From positions 1-15,079 of the forward strand of contig CAKPRW010000033.1 in NCBI GenBank assembly GCA_934183045.1: a stretch of 15,079 bases of DNA. The letters run 5' to 3'. A program made the position numbers and the translations under genes. Positions within the stretch are counted from its first letter, which is position 1. Each line of letters begins with the position of its first letter. This stretch comes from an uncultured Clostridia bacterium. GTDB taxonomy: Bacteria; Bacillota; Clostridia; TANB77; CAG-508. A model generated the notes under the pieces. It ran no database searches. It had not been told where the DNA came from and was given only the letters and a program-made list of their open reading frames with translations. Shown here piece by piece: positions 1-6,419 of the stretch.

Positions 1-495
1 CCTATACCAGGAGCATGTGCCATGATTAATGCATTAATTTGTTCAGGAATAGATACCAAGGAATTTACTTTTTTAGGTTTTTTACCATTAAATAAAAAAA
101 ATAGAAAAAATAAATTAGAAGAAATTAGAAATGCGAAAAATACTGTAATTTTATATGAAGCACCTCATAAGTTAAATGCTACAATGAAAGATTTGTCTGG
201 AATTTTAGAAGATAGACAAATTGTATTGGCGAGAGAATTAACGAAAATACATGAAGAATTTATAAGAGGGACTGTAGAAGAGCTAATCGAACAAACAGAA
301 AATATAAAGGGCGAAATAGTATTAATTATAGAAAAGAATGACATAAAACAAGAAAGTAATTTCTTTGAAAATTTGACATTAGAAGAACATTATAATTTAT
401 ATGAGAAGCAAGGATTTACCAAAAAAGAAATTATAAAAAAAATATCTAAAGATAGAAATGTTAGTAAAAATGAAATATATAAACAATTCATATAA
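1..495 (+). CDS. rsmI: 16S rRNA (cytidine1402-2'-O)-methyltransferase, 3' part
   Basis: Partial gene, cut by the left edge; the open frame runs from base 1 (Pro-Ile-Pro-Gly...) to TAA at 493-495, giving the last 164 residues. RsmI uses S-adenosylmethionine to 2'-O-methylate C1402 in the decoding centre of 16S rRNA. The family signatures seen are PIPGACAMINAL near the edge, FTFLGFLP, a run of Lys/Asn residues, then YEAPHKL and the LARELTKIHEEFIRG segment typical of the second half of this tetrapyrrole-methylase fold. The C-terminus (FTKKEIIKKISKDRNVSKNEIY) is the helix-turn-helix-like tail found in many Firmicute members. An internal ATG at 22 is not the start, because the conserved frame continues upstream. 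A hairpin follows the stop at once. Identity is secure; only the N-terminal half is missing. Confidence 0.95.
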   Translation, partial: PIPGACAMINALICSGIDTKEFTFLGFLPLNKKNRKNKLEEIRNAKNTVILYEAPHKLNATMKDLSGILEDRQIVLARELTKIHEEFIRGTVEELIEQTENIKGEIVLIIEKNDIKQESNFFENLTLEEHYNLYEKQGFTKKEIIKKISKDRNVSKNEIYKQFI

Positions 496-498
496 ATA

Positions 499-528
499 AA
501 AAATTTGGATAATATTATCCAAATTTTT
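499..528. terminator. Bidirectional terminator between rsmI and the AbrB-like gene
   Basis: A perfect 26-base palindrome (501-526, arms AAATTTGGATAAT / ATTATCCAAATTT) is followed by a T run on the plus strand and, read on the minus strand, by TTTTTATTTAT. It begins 6 bases after the rsmI stop and ends 9 bases before the end of the convergent AbrB-like gene, so it can end both transcripts. Confidence 0.8.
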
Positions 529-537
529 ATGTTATGT

Positions 538-792
538 TTATTTTTCTGACTTTAAATTCCCAATTTTATTTGAGCAGTCTGCACAAATAAGTTTATCATT
601 AAAATTATACAAATTTTTTGTATTTCCACAAAAAATGCAGTTTGGTTCGAATTTTTTCAAAACAATTGAAGAACCATCAACATATATTTCAATTGGATCT
701 TTTTCCACTATGTTAAATTGATTTCTCAATTCTATAGGTATGACAACTCTTCCAAGTTCATCGACTCTTCTAATAATACCAGTTGACTTCAT
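538..792 (-). CDS. AbrB/SpoVT-family transition-state regulator with Cys4 tail
   Basis: 84 residues, started at ATG 792 because a strong AAGGAGG lies 5 bases upstream; the longer open frame upstream has no ribosome binding site. Residues 1-50 are a swapped-hairpin AbrB DNA-binding domain (MKSTGIIRRVDELGRVVIPIE..., then EIYVDGSSIVLKK), very close to the N-terminus of Bacillus AbrB/Abh. The C-terminal half differs from AbrB: it carries CIFC and CADC pairs (about residues 52-55 and 70-73), suggesting a small zinc ribbon in place of the AbrB multimerisation domain. Such proteins are common in Clostridia. The family usually represses or tunes genes at the change from growth to sporulation. It is divergent from the spore-maturation genes spmAB, which it might regulate from the shared 125-base gap. 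Family is secure; exact orthology to abrB is not. Confidence 0.9.
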   Translation of the reverse strand: MKSTGIIRRVDELGRVVIPIELRNQFNIVEKDPIEIYVDGSSIVLKKFEPNCIFCGNTKNLYNFNDKLICADCSNKIGNLKSEK

Positions 793-834
793 ATTTTCCT
801 CCTTAAAAGTTATTTTTTTACAATCCTTACAATC

Positions 835-864
835 ATAATATATCATAAATAAAAAATATGTCAA
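835..864 (-). promoter_or_regulatory. Sigma-A promoter of the AbrB-like gene
   Basis: On the minus strand TTGACA (864-859) is separated by 18 bases from TATTAT (840-835). It lies 43 bases upstream of the ATG, leaving a short leader that includes the AAGGAGG site. The same gap holds whatever drives spmA; I could not define a convincing plus-strand promoter there. Confidence 0.7.
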
Positions 865-917
865 TTAAATTTGGAATAAAAAGCATAATTTAGAATACTA
901 TGATTTAGGTGATAAAT

Positions 918-1509
918 TTGTTAAATATAGTTTGGCCAATTTTTATAATAATATCATTTTCTTATGCAATTTTTTTTGGTAATTTAGACAGTTTAAATAC
1001 TTCAATTTTTAAAAGCACAGAAGATGCAATTACATTAACATTAAGTTTGCTTGGAACAATTTGTTTATGGAATGGAGTAATGCAAATTGCAAGCAAAACA
1101 ACAATAATTAACAAACTAACAAAAATGTTGAATCCGTTAATAAAAATATTATTTCCAGATTTAAAAAATAATAAAAAATTAAAACAAGAAATTTCAATGA
1201 ATATGATTGCCAATATTTTAGGATTGGGAAATGCTGCTACTCCGTTAGGGTTAAAAGCTATGAAGAGTATGCAAAAAGAAAATGATAAAAAAGATACATT
1301 ATCAGATAGTATGATGATGTTTATTGTTATAAATACAGCTTCTATTCAAATAATACCAACAACAGTAATTGCAATTAGAAATTCCTTGGGATCTAATAAT
1401 CCAACTTCAATTGTTTTTCCAGTTTGGATTGCTACGATATGTGCTGCAGTTGCTCGGAATAATTGCGACTAAAATCTTAATAAAAGTGACTAAAAAGGGG
1501 AAATTATAA
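918..1509 (+). CDS. spmA: Spore maturation protein A, interrupted by a +1 frameshift at CGG
   Basis: SpmA is a polytopic membrane protein of the nucleoside-recognition (Gate) domain family, needed with SpmB for spore-core dehydration and heat resistance. TTG 918 is preferred over GTG 909 because TAGGTGAT (906-913), a match to the 16S anti-SD, would overlap the GTG. The frame shows membrane helices and the NMIANILGLGNAATPLGLKAM motif (about 98-118 from TTG). Read without a shift it ends at TAA 1470-1472 with an odd tail RNNCD. Skipping C1455 of the CGG codon (1455-1457) gives GIIATKILIKVTKKGKL, a proper last helix and basic end; the stop then lies at 1507-1509 and overlaps the spmB start as TAATG. 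The shifted product is 196 residues, the size I recall for Bacillus SpmA. The frameshift is either programmed, a sequencing error or a real lesion. Confidence 0.88.
1452..1458 (+). other. Apparent +1 frameshift site GCT-CGG-A in spmA
   Basis: In the zero frame the codons are GCT CGG AAT; the family-like sequence continues only if the C at 1455 is skipped, giving GCT then GGA (Gly). The core NCT-CGG-A is shared with the break in walJ. No obvious upstream SD-like or downstream pseudoknot stimulator was seen. Confidence 0.75.
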
Positions 1510-2036
1510 TGCAAATTATTAATTATATATCTAATATAGCAATGCCATTAATTATATTGTTAATAGTTGCTAATGGACTAAAGGAAAAAAATAAAGTATT
1601 TGATACTTTTTTAGATGGTGCCAAAGAAGGCTTTGAAATAACATTAGGTATTTTTCCGACATTAATTGGGTTATTTGTTGCAATTGGAGCGTTAAGAAGT
1701 TCGGGAATATTAGATATAATTATCTATTTTTTAACTCCTTTATTAAATGTAATACATTTTCCAAGTGAATTAATGCCATTAGCAATGTTAAGACCTATTT
1801 CAGGTAGCAGTTCAATTGCGGTTGCAACAGATATAATGAAAAATTATGGAGTAGATAGTACTCTAGGAATAATGGCATCTGTAATTATGGGATCAACAGA
1901 GACAACATTATATACAATTGCTATTTATACAAGTTGCGTGAAAGTGAAGAAAACAAGAGGAATATTAGCGGCTGCATTAATAGGAGACTTAGTAGGAATA
2001 CTTACAAGTGTAGTGGTTTGTCGAATTTTGTCTTAA
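1509..2036 (+). CDS. spmB: Spore maturation protein B
   Basis: 175 residues, full length for SpmB, the partner of SpmA in spore-core dehydration. It shows membrane segments near residues 6-22, 43-62 and 65-87, the Gate-domain segment LAMLRPISGSSSIAV (about 96-110), and MGSTETTLYTIAIYTSCVKVKKTRG (about 126-150), which are typical family signatures. The ATG at 1509 overlaps the frameshifted spmA stop (TAATG) and has AAGGGG 8 bases upstream, so translation is likely coupled to spmA. It uses one CGA codon for Arg near the end (TGT CGA ATT) and has no CGG. No hairpin terminator follows; a new promoter begins 9 bases after the stop. Confidence 0.94.
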   Translation: MQIINYISNIAMPLIILLIVANGLKEKNKVFDTFLDGAKEGFEITLGIFPTLIGLFVAIGALRSSGILDIIIYFLTPLLNVIHFPSELMPLAMLRPISGSSSIAVATDIMKNYGVDSTLGIMASVIMGSTETTLYTIAIYTSCVKVKKTRGILAAALIGDLVGILTSVVVCRILS

Positions 2037-2044
2037 AGTTTTTC

Positions 2045-2073
2045 TTGACATTTTTTTACAATTAAAGTATAAT
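2045..2073 (+). promoter_or_regulatory. Perfect-consensus sigma-A promoter downstream of spmB
   Basis: TTGACA (2045-2050), a 17-base spacer, and TATAAT (2068-2073): both hexamers match the consensus exactly. The predicted start is near 2080. Nothing on the plus strand downstream is a normal-size gene, so this promoter must serve the short reading frame and/or the structured RNA at 2100-2317. Confidence 0.85.
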
Positions 2074-2099
2074 GAACAAAATTTAAAAAAGGACAAATT

Positions 2100-2201
2100 A
2101 TGATTAGACAAATTTTATTATTTATTTCGATATTTTTAATCGTTAGAAAAATTATAATCAAAATACTTTCAAAAAAATTAAAAAATTTAATTTCAAATTA
2201 A
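2100..2201 (+). CDS. Possible 33-residue hydrophobic/basic peptide
   Basis: A short open frame starts at ATG 2100 with AAAAAAGGA ending 6 bases upstream, about 20 bases after the predicted start of transcription. The peptide begins MIRQILLFISIFLIVRKIII (one membrane-spanning stretch) and ends in a Lys-rich tail (K residues at 17, 21, 25, 26, 28) finishing LISN. This layout of a single helix plus basic tail resembles type I toxins or small membrane-acting peptides, but I recognise no family. The A/T-only composition means an open frame this short can arise by chance; the promoter and ribosome binding site are the main support. It may equally be the 5' part of a regulatory RNA that also codes for a peptide. 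Confidence 0.45.
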   Translation: MIRQILLFISIFLIVRKIIIKILSKKLKNLISN

Positions 2202-2217
2202 AAATCCGTTATTAATT

Positions 2218-2317
2218 TTGTAGAGAAAATAAATCCCCCCTGATAAAAGACAGATTAATGTATTTATTGCCCCTATTTTATTCTTTAATCTTTATTATTC
2301 TTTTATTTTCTCTACAA
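2218..2317 (+). ncRNA. Long hairpin with C-rich loops, candidate regulatory RNA
   Basis: A perfect 16-base inverted repeat (TTGTAGAGAAAATAAA at 2218-2233, its complement at 2302-2317) encloses 68 bases. Inside it AGATTAA (2252-2258) can pair with TTAATCT (2285-2291). Two unpaired C runs stand out in otherwise AT-rich sequence: CCCCCC (2235-2240) and CCCC (2270-2273). C-rich loops are a known feature of Firmicute small RNAs that pair with Shine-Dalgarno sequences. Together with the promoter at 2045 this suggests a transcript of about 240 bases. A classic U-tract terminator is not visible on either strand, so the 3' end is uncertain and the strand is inferred from the promoter only. The same sequence could be just the 3' UTR of the short peptide gene. 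Confidence 0.4.
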
Positions 2318-2347
2318 TTATATATAAATTAAAATAAAAAACATATA

Positions 2348-2827
2348 TTATTTATGATAAGTTTCTCCATTAGATATTTTAAAAGCTCTAAAAATTTGTT
2401 CTAAAAGAAAGACTCTAAATAGCTGATGAGGAAATGTCATTTTAGAAAAAGAGACTTTTAAATTACAATTATTTAATAAATCTTTAGTAAGTCCTAGAGA
2501 GCCACCAATAATAAAAGTTATATGACTGTGTTCCATGGAAATAGAATCCAGTTTTTTAGAAAAATCTTCTGAAGAATACTGGGTACCATTTAAGTCTAAT
2601 GCAATAATATAAGAATCTTTTTTTATATGATTTAATATTTTTGTACATTCTTTTTCTTTTATTTGATTAGAAATTGTTTGATTTGATTTATCAGGTATTT
2701 TTTCATCAGATAATTCTATAATATTTAATTTGCAATATTTTGATAATCTTTTAGAATACTCATTAATAGCATCAGTTAAATATTTTTCTTTTATTTTTCC
2801 AACACAAATGATTTCAATTGATAGCAT
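2348..2827 (-). CDS. rlmH: 23S rRNA (pseudouridine1915-N3)-methyltransferase
   Basis: 159 residues, the normal length for RlmH, a homodimeric SPOUT-class enzyme that methylates pseudouridine 1915 in helix 69 of 23S rRNA. It shows the N-terminus IEIICVGKIKEKYLTDAINEY, the SAM-binding knot IIGGSLGL (106-113), and the C-terminal FPHQLFRVFLLEQIFRAFKI followed by GETYHK, all diagnostic. The ATG at 2827 has only a weak, distant GGAAA. It is the last gene of the minus-strand cluster spoIIR-murA-walJ-rlmH; the walJ-rlmH neighbourhood is also found in Bacillus. A hairpin (2861-2888) lies between it and walJ, so part of its expression may be reduced or separately driven. Confidence 0.96.
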   Translation of the reverse strand: MLSIEIICVGKIKEKYLTDAINEYSKRLSKYCKLNIIELSDEKIPDKSNQTISNQIKEKECTKILNHIKKDSYIIALDLNGTQYSSEDFSKKLDSISMEHSHITFIIGGSLGLTKDLLNNCNLKVSFSKMTFPHQLFRVFLLEQIFRAFKISNGETYHK

Positions 2828-2860
2828 GTTTTAATATTTCCTTTCATTATTATTTTAAAA

Positions 2861-2888
2861 TCCCAACTTAAATAAATTTAAATTGGGA
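2861..2888 (-). terminator. Hairpin between walJ and rlmH
   Basis: On the minus strand a 13-pair stem (UCCCAAUUUAAAU with AUUUAAGUUGGGA, one G-U pair) is followed by TTTTAAAA. It starts 2 bases after the walJ stop that is reached only by the +1 shift (TAG 2893-2891), which supports that stop as the true gene end. The U tract is short, so it may be an attenuator or mRNA-stabilising hairpin rather than a full terminator. Confidence 0.55.
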
Positions 2889-2890
2889 AT

Positions 2891-3680
2891 CTATATTTTT
2901 ATAATTTTACTATGTACATCTCTTGAAGCAACACTTAAAGATAATGAATTTTCGTCATAATTATTTTGAATTAATTCATCTAAAACAGTTTGATAAGCTA
3001 ATTCAGGAAAATTACTTTCTTTACTTAAATGCCCTAACATAGCAGTTTTTAATCCGAGACTTTAATAAATGAGAAATTGTTTTTCCTGCTAATTGATTAG
3101 GTAAGTGCCCAGTTGGACCAGCAATTCTTGATTTTAGCATAAAAGGATAAGAAGAACACTTTAATACTTCAGGATCATAATTTGATTCTAATAAAATAAA
3201 AGAACTTTCTTCTAAACATTTTAATATGCTATTTGTCATATGACCTATATCTGTTGCAATACTTAATTTTTTATTATTATTGTAGATATTAAAACCGCAG
3301 GGATTTGCGGCATCATGAGGTATAGAAAAAGGAGAGACTTTTAAATCTCCTATTTCAAAATGATCTGTTACTTTAAATTTTTTTATATTTTTAGCATCTA
3401 TTTTATCTCTTTGTTTAGGCATAGCATCAAGAGTCTCTTGATTAACAAATATAGGTAAATCAAATTTCTTAGAAAATGTTCCTAATCCTTGAACATGATC
3501 AGAATGTTCATGAGTAACTAGGATACCATCTAATGTATGAGGATCAATATTAATATCGTCTAATGCAGTTTCTATTTTTTTAGAACTAACACCAGCATCT
3601 ATTAATATTTTTGTATTTTCAGTTTCAACAAACAGACTATTTCCACTACTACCGCTATATAAACTACAAAAATTTAACAT
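2891..3680 (-). CDS. walJ: WalJ/YycJ-type metallo-beta-lactamase-fold protein, interrupted by a +1 frameshift at CGG
   Basis: WalJ (YycJ) is a conserved MBL-fold nuclease-like protein linked in Bacillus to the walRK locus and to cell-wall/division coordination. The start is ATG 3680 with AAAGGAAG upstream. Visible are the N-terminus LNFCSLYSGSSGNSLFVE, the metal motif THEHSDH (56-62), IPHDAANPCGF, ATDIGHM and LLESNYD. In the zero frame the protein stops at 3021 after 219 residues with a nonsense tail (RIKNCYVRAFK). Skipping C3056 of the CGG codon 3056-3054 gives GLKTAMLGHLSKESNFPELA and then a further 34 residues, ending at TAG 2893-2891. The shifted product is 262 residues, the family's usual length, and regains the conserved GHLS histidine (about H217), a likely metal ligand. 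Same NCT-CGG-A context as in spmA. It sits 23 bases downstream of murA. Confidence 0.88.
3053..3059 (-). other. Apparent +1 frameshift site TCT-CGG-A in walJ
   Basis: Minus-strand codons are TCT (3059-3057) CGG (3056-3054) ATT. The conserved protein resumes only if C3056 is skipped, so that GGA (3055-3053) is read as Gly. The flanking expected sequence is HLLKS-GLKTAMLGHLS. It is the same core as at spmA 1452-1458: NCT, CGG, A. Confidence 0.75.
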
Positions 3681-3703
3681 TTTATTTTCTTCCTTTTGTA
3701 TTT

Positions 3704-4963
3704 CTATTCTGATACTCTTTTTATATTAGCACCTATTTTTCTGAATTTTTCTTCTATATTTTCATAACCTCTGTCAATATGTTCTAGATTATATATTTCA
3801 GTAGTTCCTTCAGCTACTGTACCAGCAATAACTAAAGCTGCTCCAGCTCTTAAGTCAGAAGAATATACAGGTGCACCATATAATTTATCTACACCTTCGA
3901 AAAATGCAGTTTTTCCTTGAGCTGTTATTTTAGCTCCCATTTTATTTAATTCTTCCGTATATTGGAATCTTGAATCCCAAATACTTTCATTAATAATACT
4001 TGTGCCTTCAGCTAAAGATAAGACTACTCCCATTTGAGGTTGTAAATCTGTTGGAAATCCTGGATATGGTAATGTTTTTATATTGGCTTTTCTAGGTCTT
4101 TTGTCACACCAGACTCTAATACTATCACCATTGTCTTCTACATTTCCACCAATTTCAATTATTTTGGCAGTAATAGATTCTAAGTGCTTTGTAATACAAT
4201 TTTTTAAAGTTACATCTCCTTGAGTTGCAACTGCTGCAAGCATAAAAGTTCCGGCTTCTATTTGATCAGGTACTACTGAGTAAGTAGCATCACCATGTAA
4301 TTTTTCTACACCATTTATTTTTATAACGTCAGTACCAGCACCTCTAATATCTGCTCCCATTGTATTTAAAAAGTTCGCAACATCAACAATATGAGGTTCT
4401 TTGGCTGCATTATCAATGATAGTTGTTCCTTTAGCCAAAACAGCTGATAGCATAACGTTAATTGTTGCACCAACAGAAACAATATCCATATAAATTGGAC
4501 ATCCTGTTAATTCTTTGGCTTTGGCATAAATAGTTCCTTTTTCTACAGTCACATCAGCACCTAGCAATTCAAAACCTTTTATATGTTGATCAATAGGACG
4601 AGCACCAAGTTTACAACCACCAGGCATACCTACTTCGATTTCTCCCATTCTGCCTAGCATTGCACCAATTATATAATAAGATGCTCTGAATTTGCTTGTT
4701 AAATCCAAAGGTGCTTTTGTTGTTTTAATAGTTCTTGTATCAATTGTAATTGTGTTTTTATCTTTCCAAACTATTTTTGCACCTAATTTTTCTAATATTT
4801 CACATGATATTTTAATATCACTTATATTTGGTAAATTTTCAATTGTACATACGCCATCAATTAAAAGTGTAGCTGGTAAAATAGCTACTGCTGCGTTTTT
4901 TGCTCCGCCTATAAGTACATCACCTTTTAGGGAAGTGGGTCCTGTTACTACTAATTTTTCCAA
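3704..4963 (-). CDS. murA: UDP-N-acetylglucosamine 1-carboxyvinyltransferase
   Basis: 419 residues, full length. MurA transfers enolpyruvate from PEP to UDP-GlcNAc, the first committed step of peptidoglycan synthesis, in the cytoplasm, and is the fosfomycin target. It has the two-lobed EPSP-synthase fold signatures: GGAKNAAVAIL (19-29, active-site Lys22), PGGCKLGARPIDQH (114-127, with the catalytic/fosfomycin-reactive Cys117 on the mobile loop), YPGFPTDLQPQM (catalytic Asp region), and DLRAGAALVIAG. Cys rather than Asp at 117 predicts fosfomycin sensitivity at the target. It starts with TTG at 4963; GGGGG (4976-4972) lies 8 bases upstream and no in-frame ATG is near. It is followed 23 bases later by walJ and preceded by spoIIR. 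Clostridia often have two MurA copies; which one this is cannot be told. Confidence 0.96.
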   Translation of the reverse strand: MEKLVVTGPTSLKGDVLIGGAKNAAVAILPATLLIDGVCTIENLPNISDIKISCEILEKLGAKIVWKDKNTITIDTRTIKTTKAPLDLTSKFRASYYIIGAMLGRMGEIEVGMPGGCKLGARPIDQHIKGFELLGADVTVEKGTIYAKAKELTGCPIYMDIVSVGATINVMLSAVLAKGTTIIDNAAKEPHIVDVANFLNTMGADIRGAGTDVIKINGVEKLHGDATYSVVPDQIEAGTFMLAAVATQGDVTLKNCITKHLESITAKIIEIGGNVEDNGDSIRVWCDKRPRKANIKTLPYPGFPTDLQPQMGVVLSLAEGTSIINESIWDSRFQYTEELNKMGAKITAQGKTAFFEGVDKLYGAPVYSSDLRAGAALVIAGTVAEGTTEIYNLEHIDRGYENIEEKFRKIGANIKRVSE

Positions 4964-5005
4964 TAAAATTACCCCCGTTTATATTATATAAATTTTACAA
5001 TCTAA

Positions 5006-5032
5006 AATAGAGTGTATAAATAACACTCTATT
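5006..5032 (-). terminator. Hairpin between spoIIR and murA
   Basis: A 10-pair stem (AATAGAGTGT / ACACTCTATT) with a 7-base loop, followed on the minus strand by TTAG and AT-rich sequence. It may weakly terminate spoIIR transcripts before murA. The run TATAAT downstream at about 4988-4983 could serve as a murA -10, but I found no good -35. Confidence 0.45.
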
Positions 5033-5069
5033 ACTTATAAAATATAACATAAGTTATCAACTATTGCAA

Positions 5070-5735
5070 CTATTTTTTTGCAGTTATGATACCATTACTT
5101 CCTAAAAACTCTAATAATTTAAACTTAAATTGAATGTTATCTGTTGAATTGCTAGAAACAAGAGCGAATTCTTCTTCAGTAAGACTTTCTTTCATTTGTT
5201 CTTTTGATTCATCTGGAACTACACCTGATGAAATATCAACAAAACATAGGGGAGGAAACATTACACACCACCAATTTTGACCTTTCGCTTCTCCAATTTC
5301 TACGCGTAGTGCATCATAAAATCCAGCTGGAAGTGATATATCGCCGTAGTTTTTTGTTGGGAACTCAAAATTTCCTATATTAATATTTACATCATAAGAA
5401 TATCCTTCAGATTTAATTGTATCTAAAGCTATTTGTTTAAAAGTATTTTTATTTTGTTCTACTAATGAAATTGCTTCTTCTTTTGATGTACAGTTTTTAC
5501 AGATATTATTCATATGATTTAAAAGATTATCACGAACCTTATATTTTAAGTTCTGATCTTCTTTACTATCACTATTTGCAATAACATGTAATCTGAAAAC
5601 ACTATTAGCTATATCAGTAGATACATTTTGAGCATAGGATATAGCACAAATACTTGTATATATAAAAAGTAAGAAACTTAAAATTATTACCATTTTTACC
5701 TTGGGATTATTAAATAAATTTAATATTTTTTTCAT
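5070..5735 (-). CDS. spoIIR: Stage II sporulation protein R
   Basis: 221 residues, near the usual SpoIIR length. SpoIIR is made in the forespore under sigma-F, is secreted across the forespore inner membrane, and triggers SpoIIGA to process pro-sigma-E in the mother cell. The start is ATG 5735 with GGAGGTAAC just upstream. Residues about 14-36 form a signal/anchor helix (MVIILSFLLFIYTSICAISYA). Family motifs follow: FRLHVIANSDSKEDQNLKY, LPAGFYDALRVEIGEAKGQN and WWCVMFPPLCFVD. Three Cys pairs-like residues (ICKNC at about 78-82, and WWC/LCF) lie in the extracytoplasmic part. I could not identify a convincing sigma-F promoter by eye. Being upstream of murA suggests partial cotranscription of a sporulation signal with a wall-synthesis gene. 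Confidence 0.95.
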   Translation of the reverse strand: MKKILNLFNNPKVKMVIILSFLLFIYTSICAISYAQNVSTDIANSVFRLHVIANSDSKEDQNLKYKVRDNLLNHMNNICKNCTSKEEAISLVEQNKNTFKQIALDTIKSEGYSYDVNINIGNFEFPTKNYGDISLPAGFYDALRVEIGEAKGQNWWCVMFPPLCFVDISSGVVPDESKEQMKESLTEEEFALVSSNSTDNIQFKFKLLEFLGSNGIITAKK

Positions 5736-5848
5736 AAGTTACCTCCAAAAAACTTTTTTTCTAAATTTTTCATTTAGTATAAGTATTAACAAATTTAAAT
5801 AAATTATACAGTTTGAAAATAATGTCGAGAAGTTTTTTTGAAATATTA

Positions 5849-5877
5849 TTGACATATTTGTAAAGAAATGGTAAAAT
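5849..5877 (+). promoter_or_regulatory. Sigma-A promoter upstream of the 5946 gene
   Basis: TTGACA (5849-5854), 17-base spacer, TAAAAT (5872-5877), an 11/12 match to consensus. The predicted leader then contains a short perfect hairpin, GGAAAT-GCAG-ATTTCC (5898-5913), before the ribosome binding site. Confidence 0.75.
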
Positions 5878-5945
5878 TTACCAGTAATCAAAAATAAGGA
5901 AATGCAGATTTCCGTAATTTTAGATGTGAAAGGGTGGATTTTTTA

Positions 5946-6404
5946 ATGAGTAAAAATCTAAAGACAAAAGAAAAAAGTTGTATGTTTTGTGTAAGTGATT
6001 ATCATTTTGAAATGATGAGTTTACCATACATAAGTAAAAAATTAGAAGAAAATGAAAAAATTTTAATACTAACAGAAGAAGATTTGGGAAATACTATAAA
6101 CATGCTATTAGAAAAAACAAACTTAAGTAGTGAGAAAAAAGAAAAAATATTACAAATAAACTGGAATAAAAATAATGAAAATAAATTAGAGGATATAAAA
6201 AAGGAAGAAAATAGAAGAATAGAAATTTTTATAAAAGGAAAAGAAGACTATATAAATAAAATGAATAATAAAATCGAAGAAATTGGAAATAATAATATAA
6301 AAATAATTGATTGTTATAATATAGAAGAAATAAATGATCATATGGATTCAATACTGATACGTTATAACAGCCTTATAAATACTACAGGAGAAAAAAGAGT
6401 ATAA
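5946..6404 (+). CDS. Uncharacterised 152-residue protein
   Basis: I do not recognise a named family with confidence. ATG 5946 is preferred over GTG 5934, since GAAAGGGTGG would otherwise be part of the coding sequence; SD GGGTGG lies 9 bases before the ATG. The N-terminal half looks like a compact alpha/beta fold: CMFCVSDYHFEMMSLPYISK, then KILILTEEDLG and INWNK; the middle (about 80-115) is a very charged Lys/Glu-rich helix; the end has IKIIDCYNIEEI and a closing TTGEKRV. The first part, a short strand ending in SDYHF followed by a helix and an ILTEED strand, vaguely recalls MEDS-type sensory domains (KaiC-like), but there is no Walker motif. No signal peptide or membrane helix. It is monocistronic with its own promoter and hairpin. 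I believe similar proteins occur in other Clostridia, but cannot check. Confidence 0.75.
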   Translation: MSKNLKTKEKSCMFCVSDYHFEMMSLPYISKKLEENEKILILTEEDLGNTINMLLEKTNLSSEKKEKILQINWNKNNENKLEDIKKEENRRIEIFIKGKEDYINKMNNKIEEIGNNNIKIIDCYNIEEINDHMDSILIRYNSLINTTGEKRV

Positions 6405-6419
6405 AAAATTTTAAAAGTA

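Noticed and set aside
1509..1710. TTCGGGAA in spmB as a third frameshift site
   Set aside because: The triplet CGG at 1702-1704 is out of frame; the codons are TCG GGA and the protein is continuous.
2015..2025. TGTCGAA, a Spo0A-box match, near the spmB 3' end
   Set aside because: It lies within coding sequence (Cys-Arg-Ile codons) with no promoter geometry; one or so such heptamer is expected by chance.
2218..2317. 6S RNA as an explanation of the long hairpin
   Set aside because: There is one long stem with C-rich loops, but I could not build the central bubble with flanking GC-containing stems, and no terminator follows.
4692..4991. Plus-strand open frame antisense to the murA 5' end
   Set aside because: Shadow of a strongly conserved gene; no ribosome binding site and no family features.
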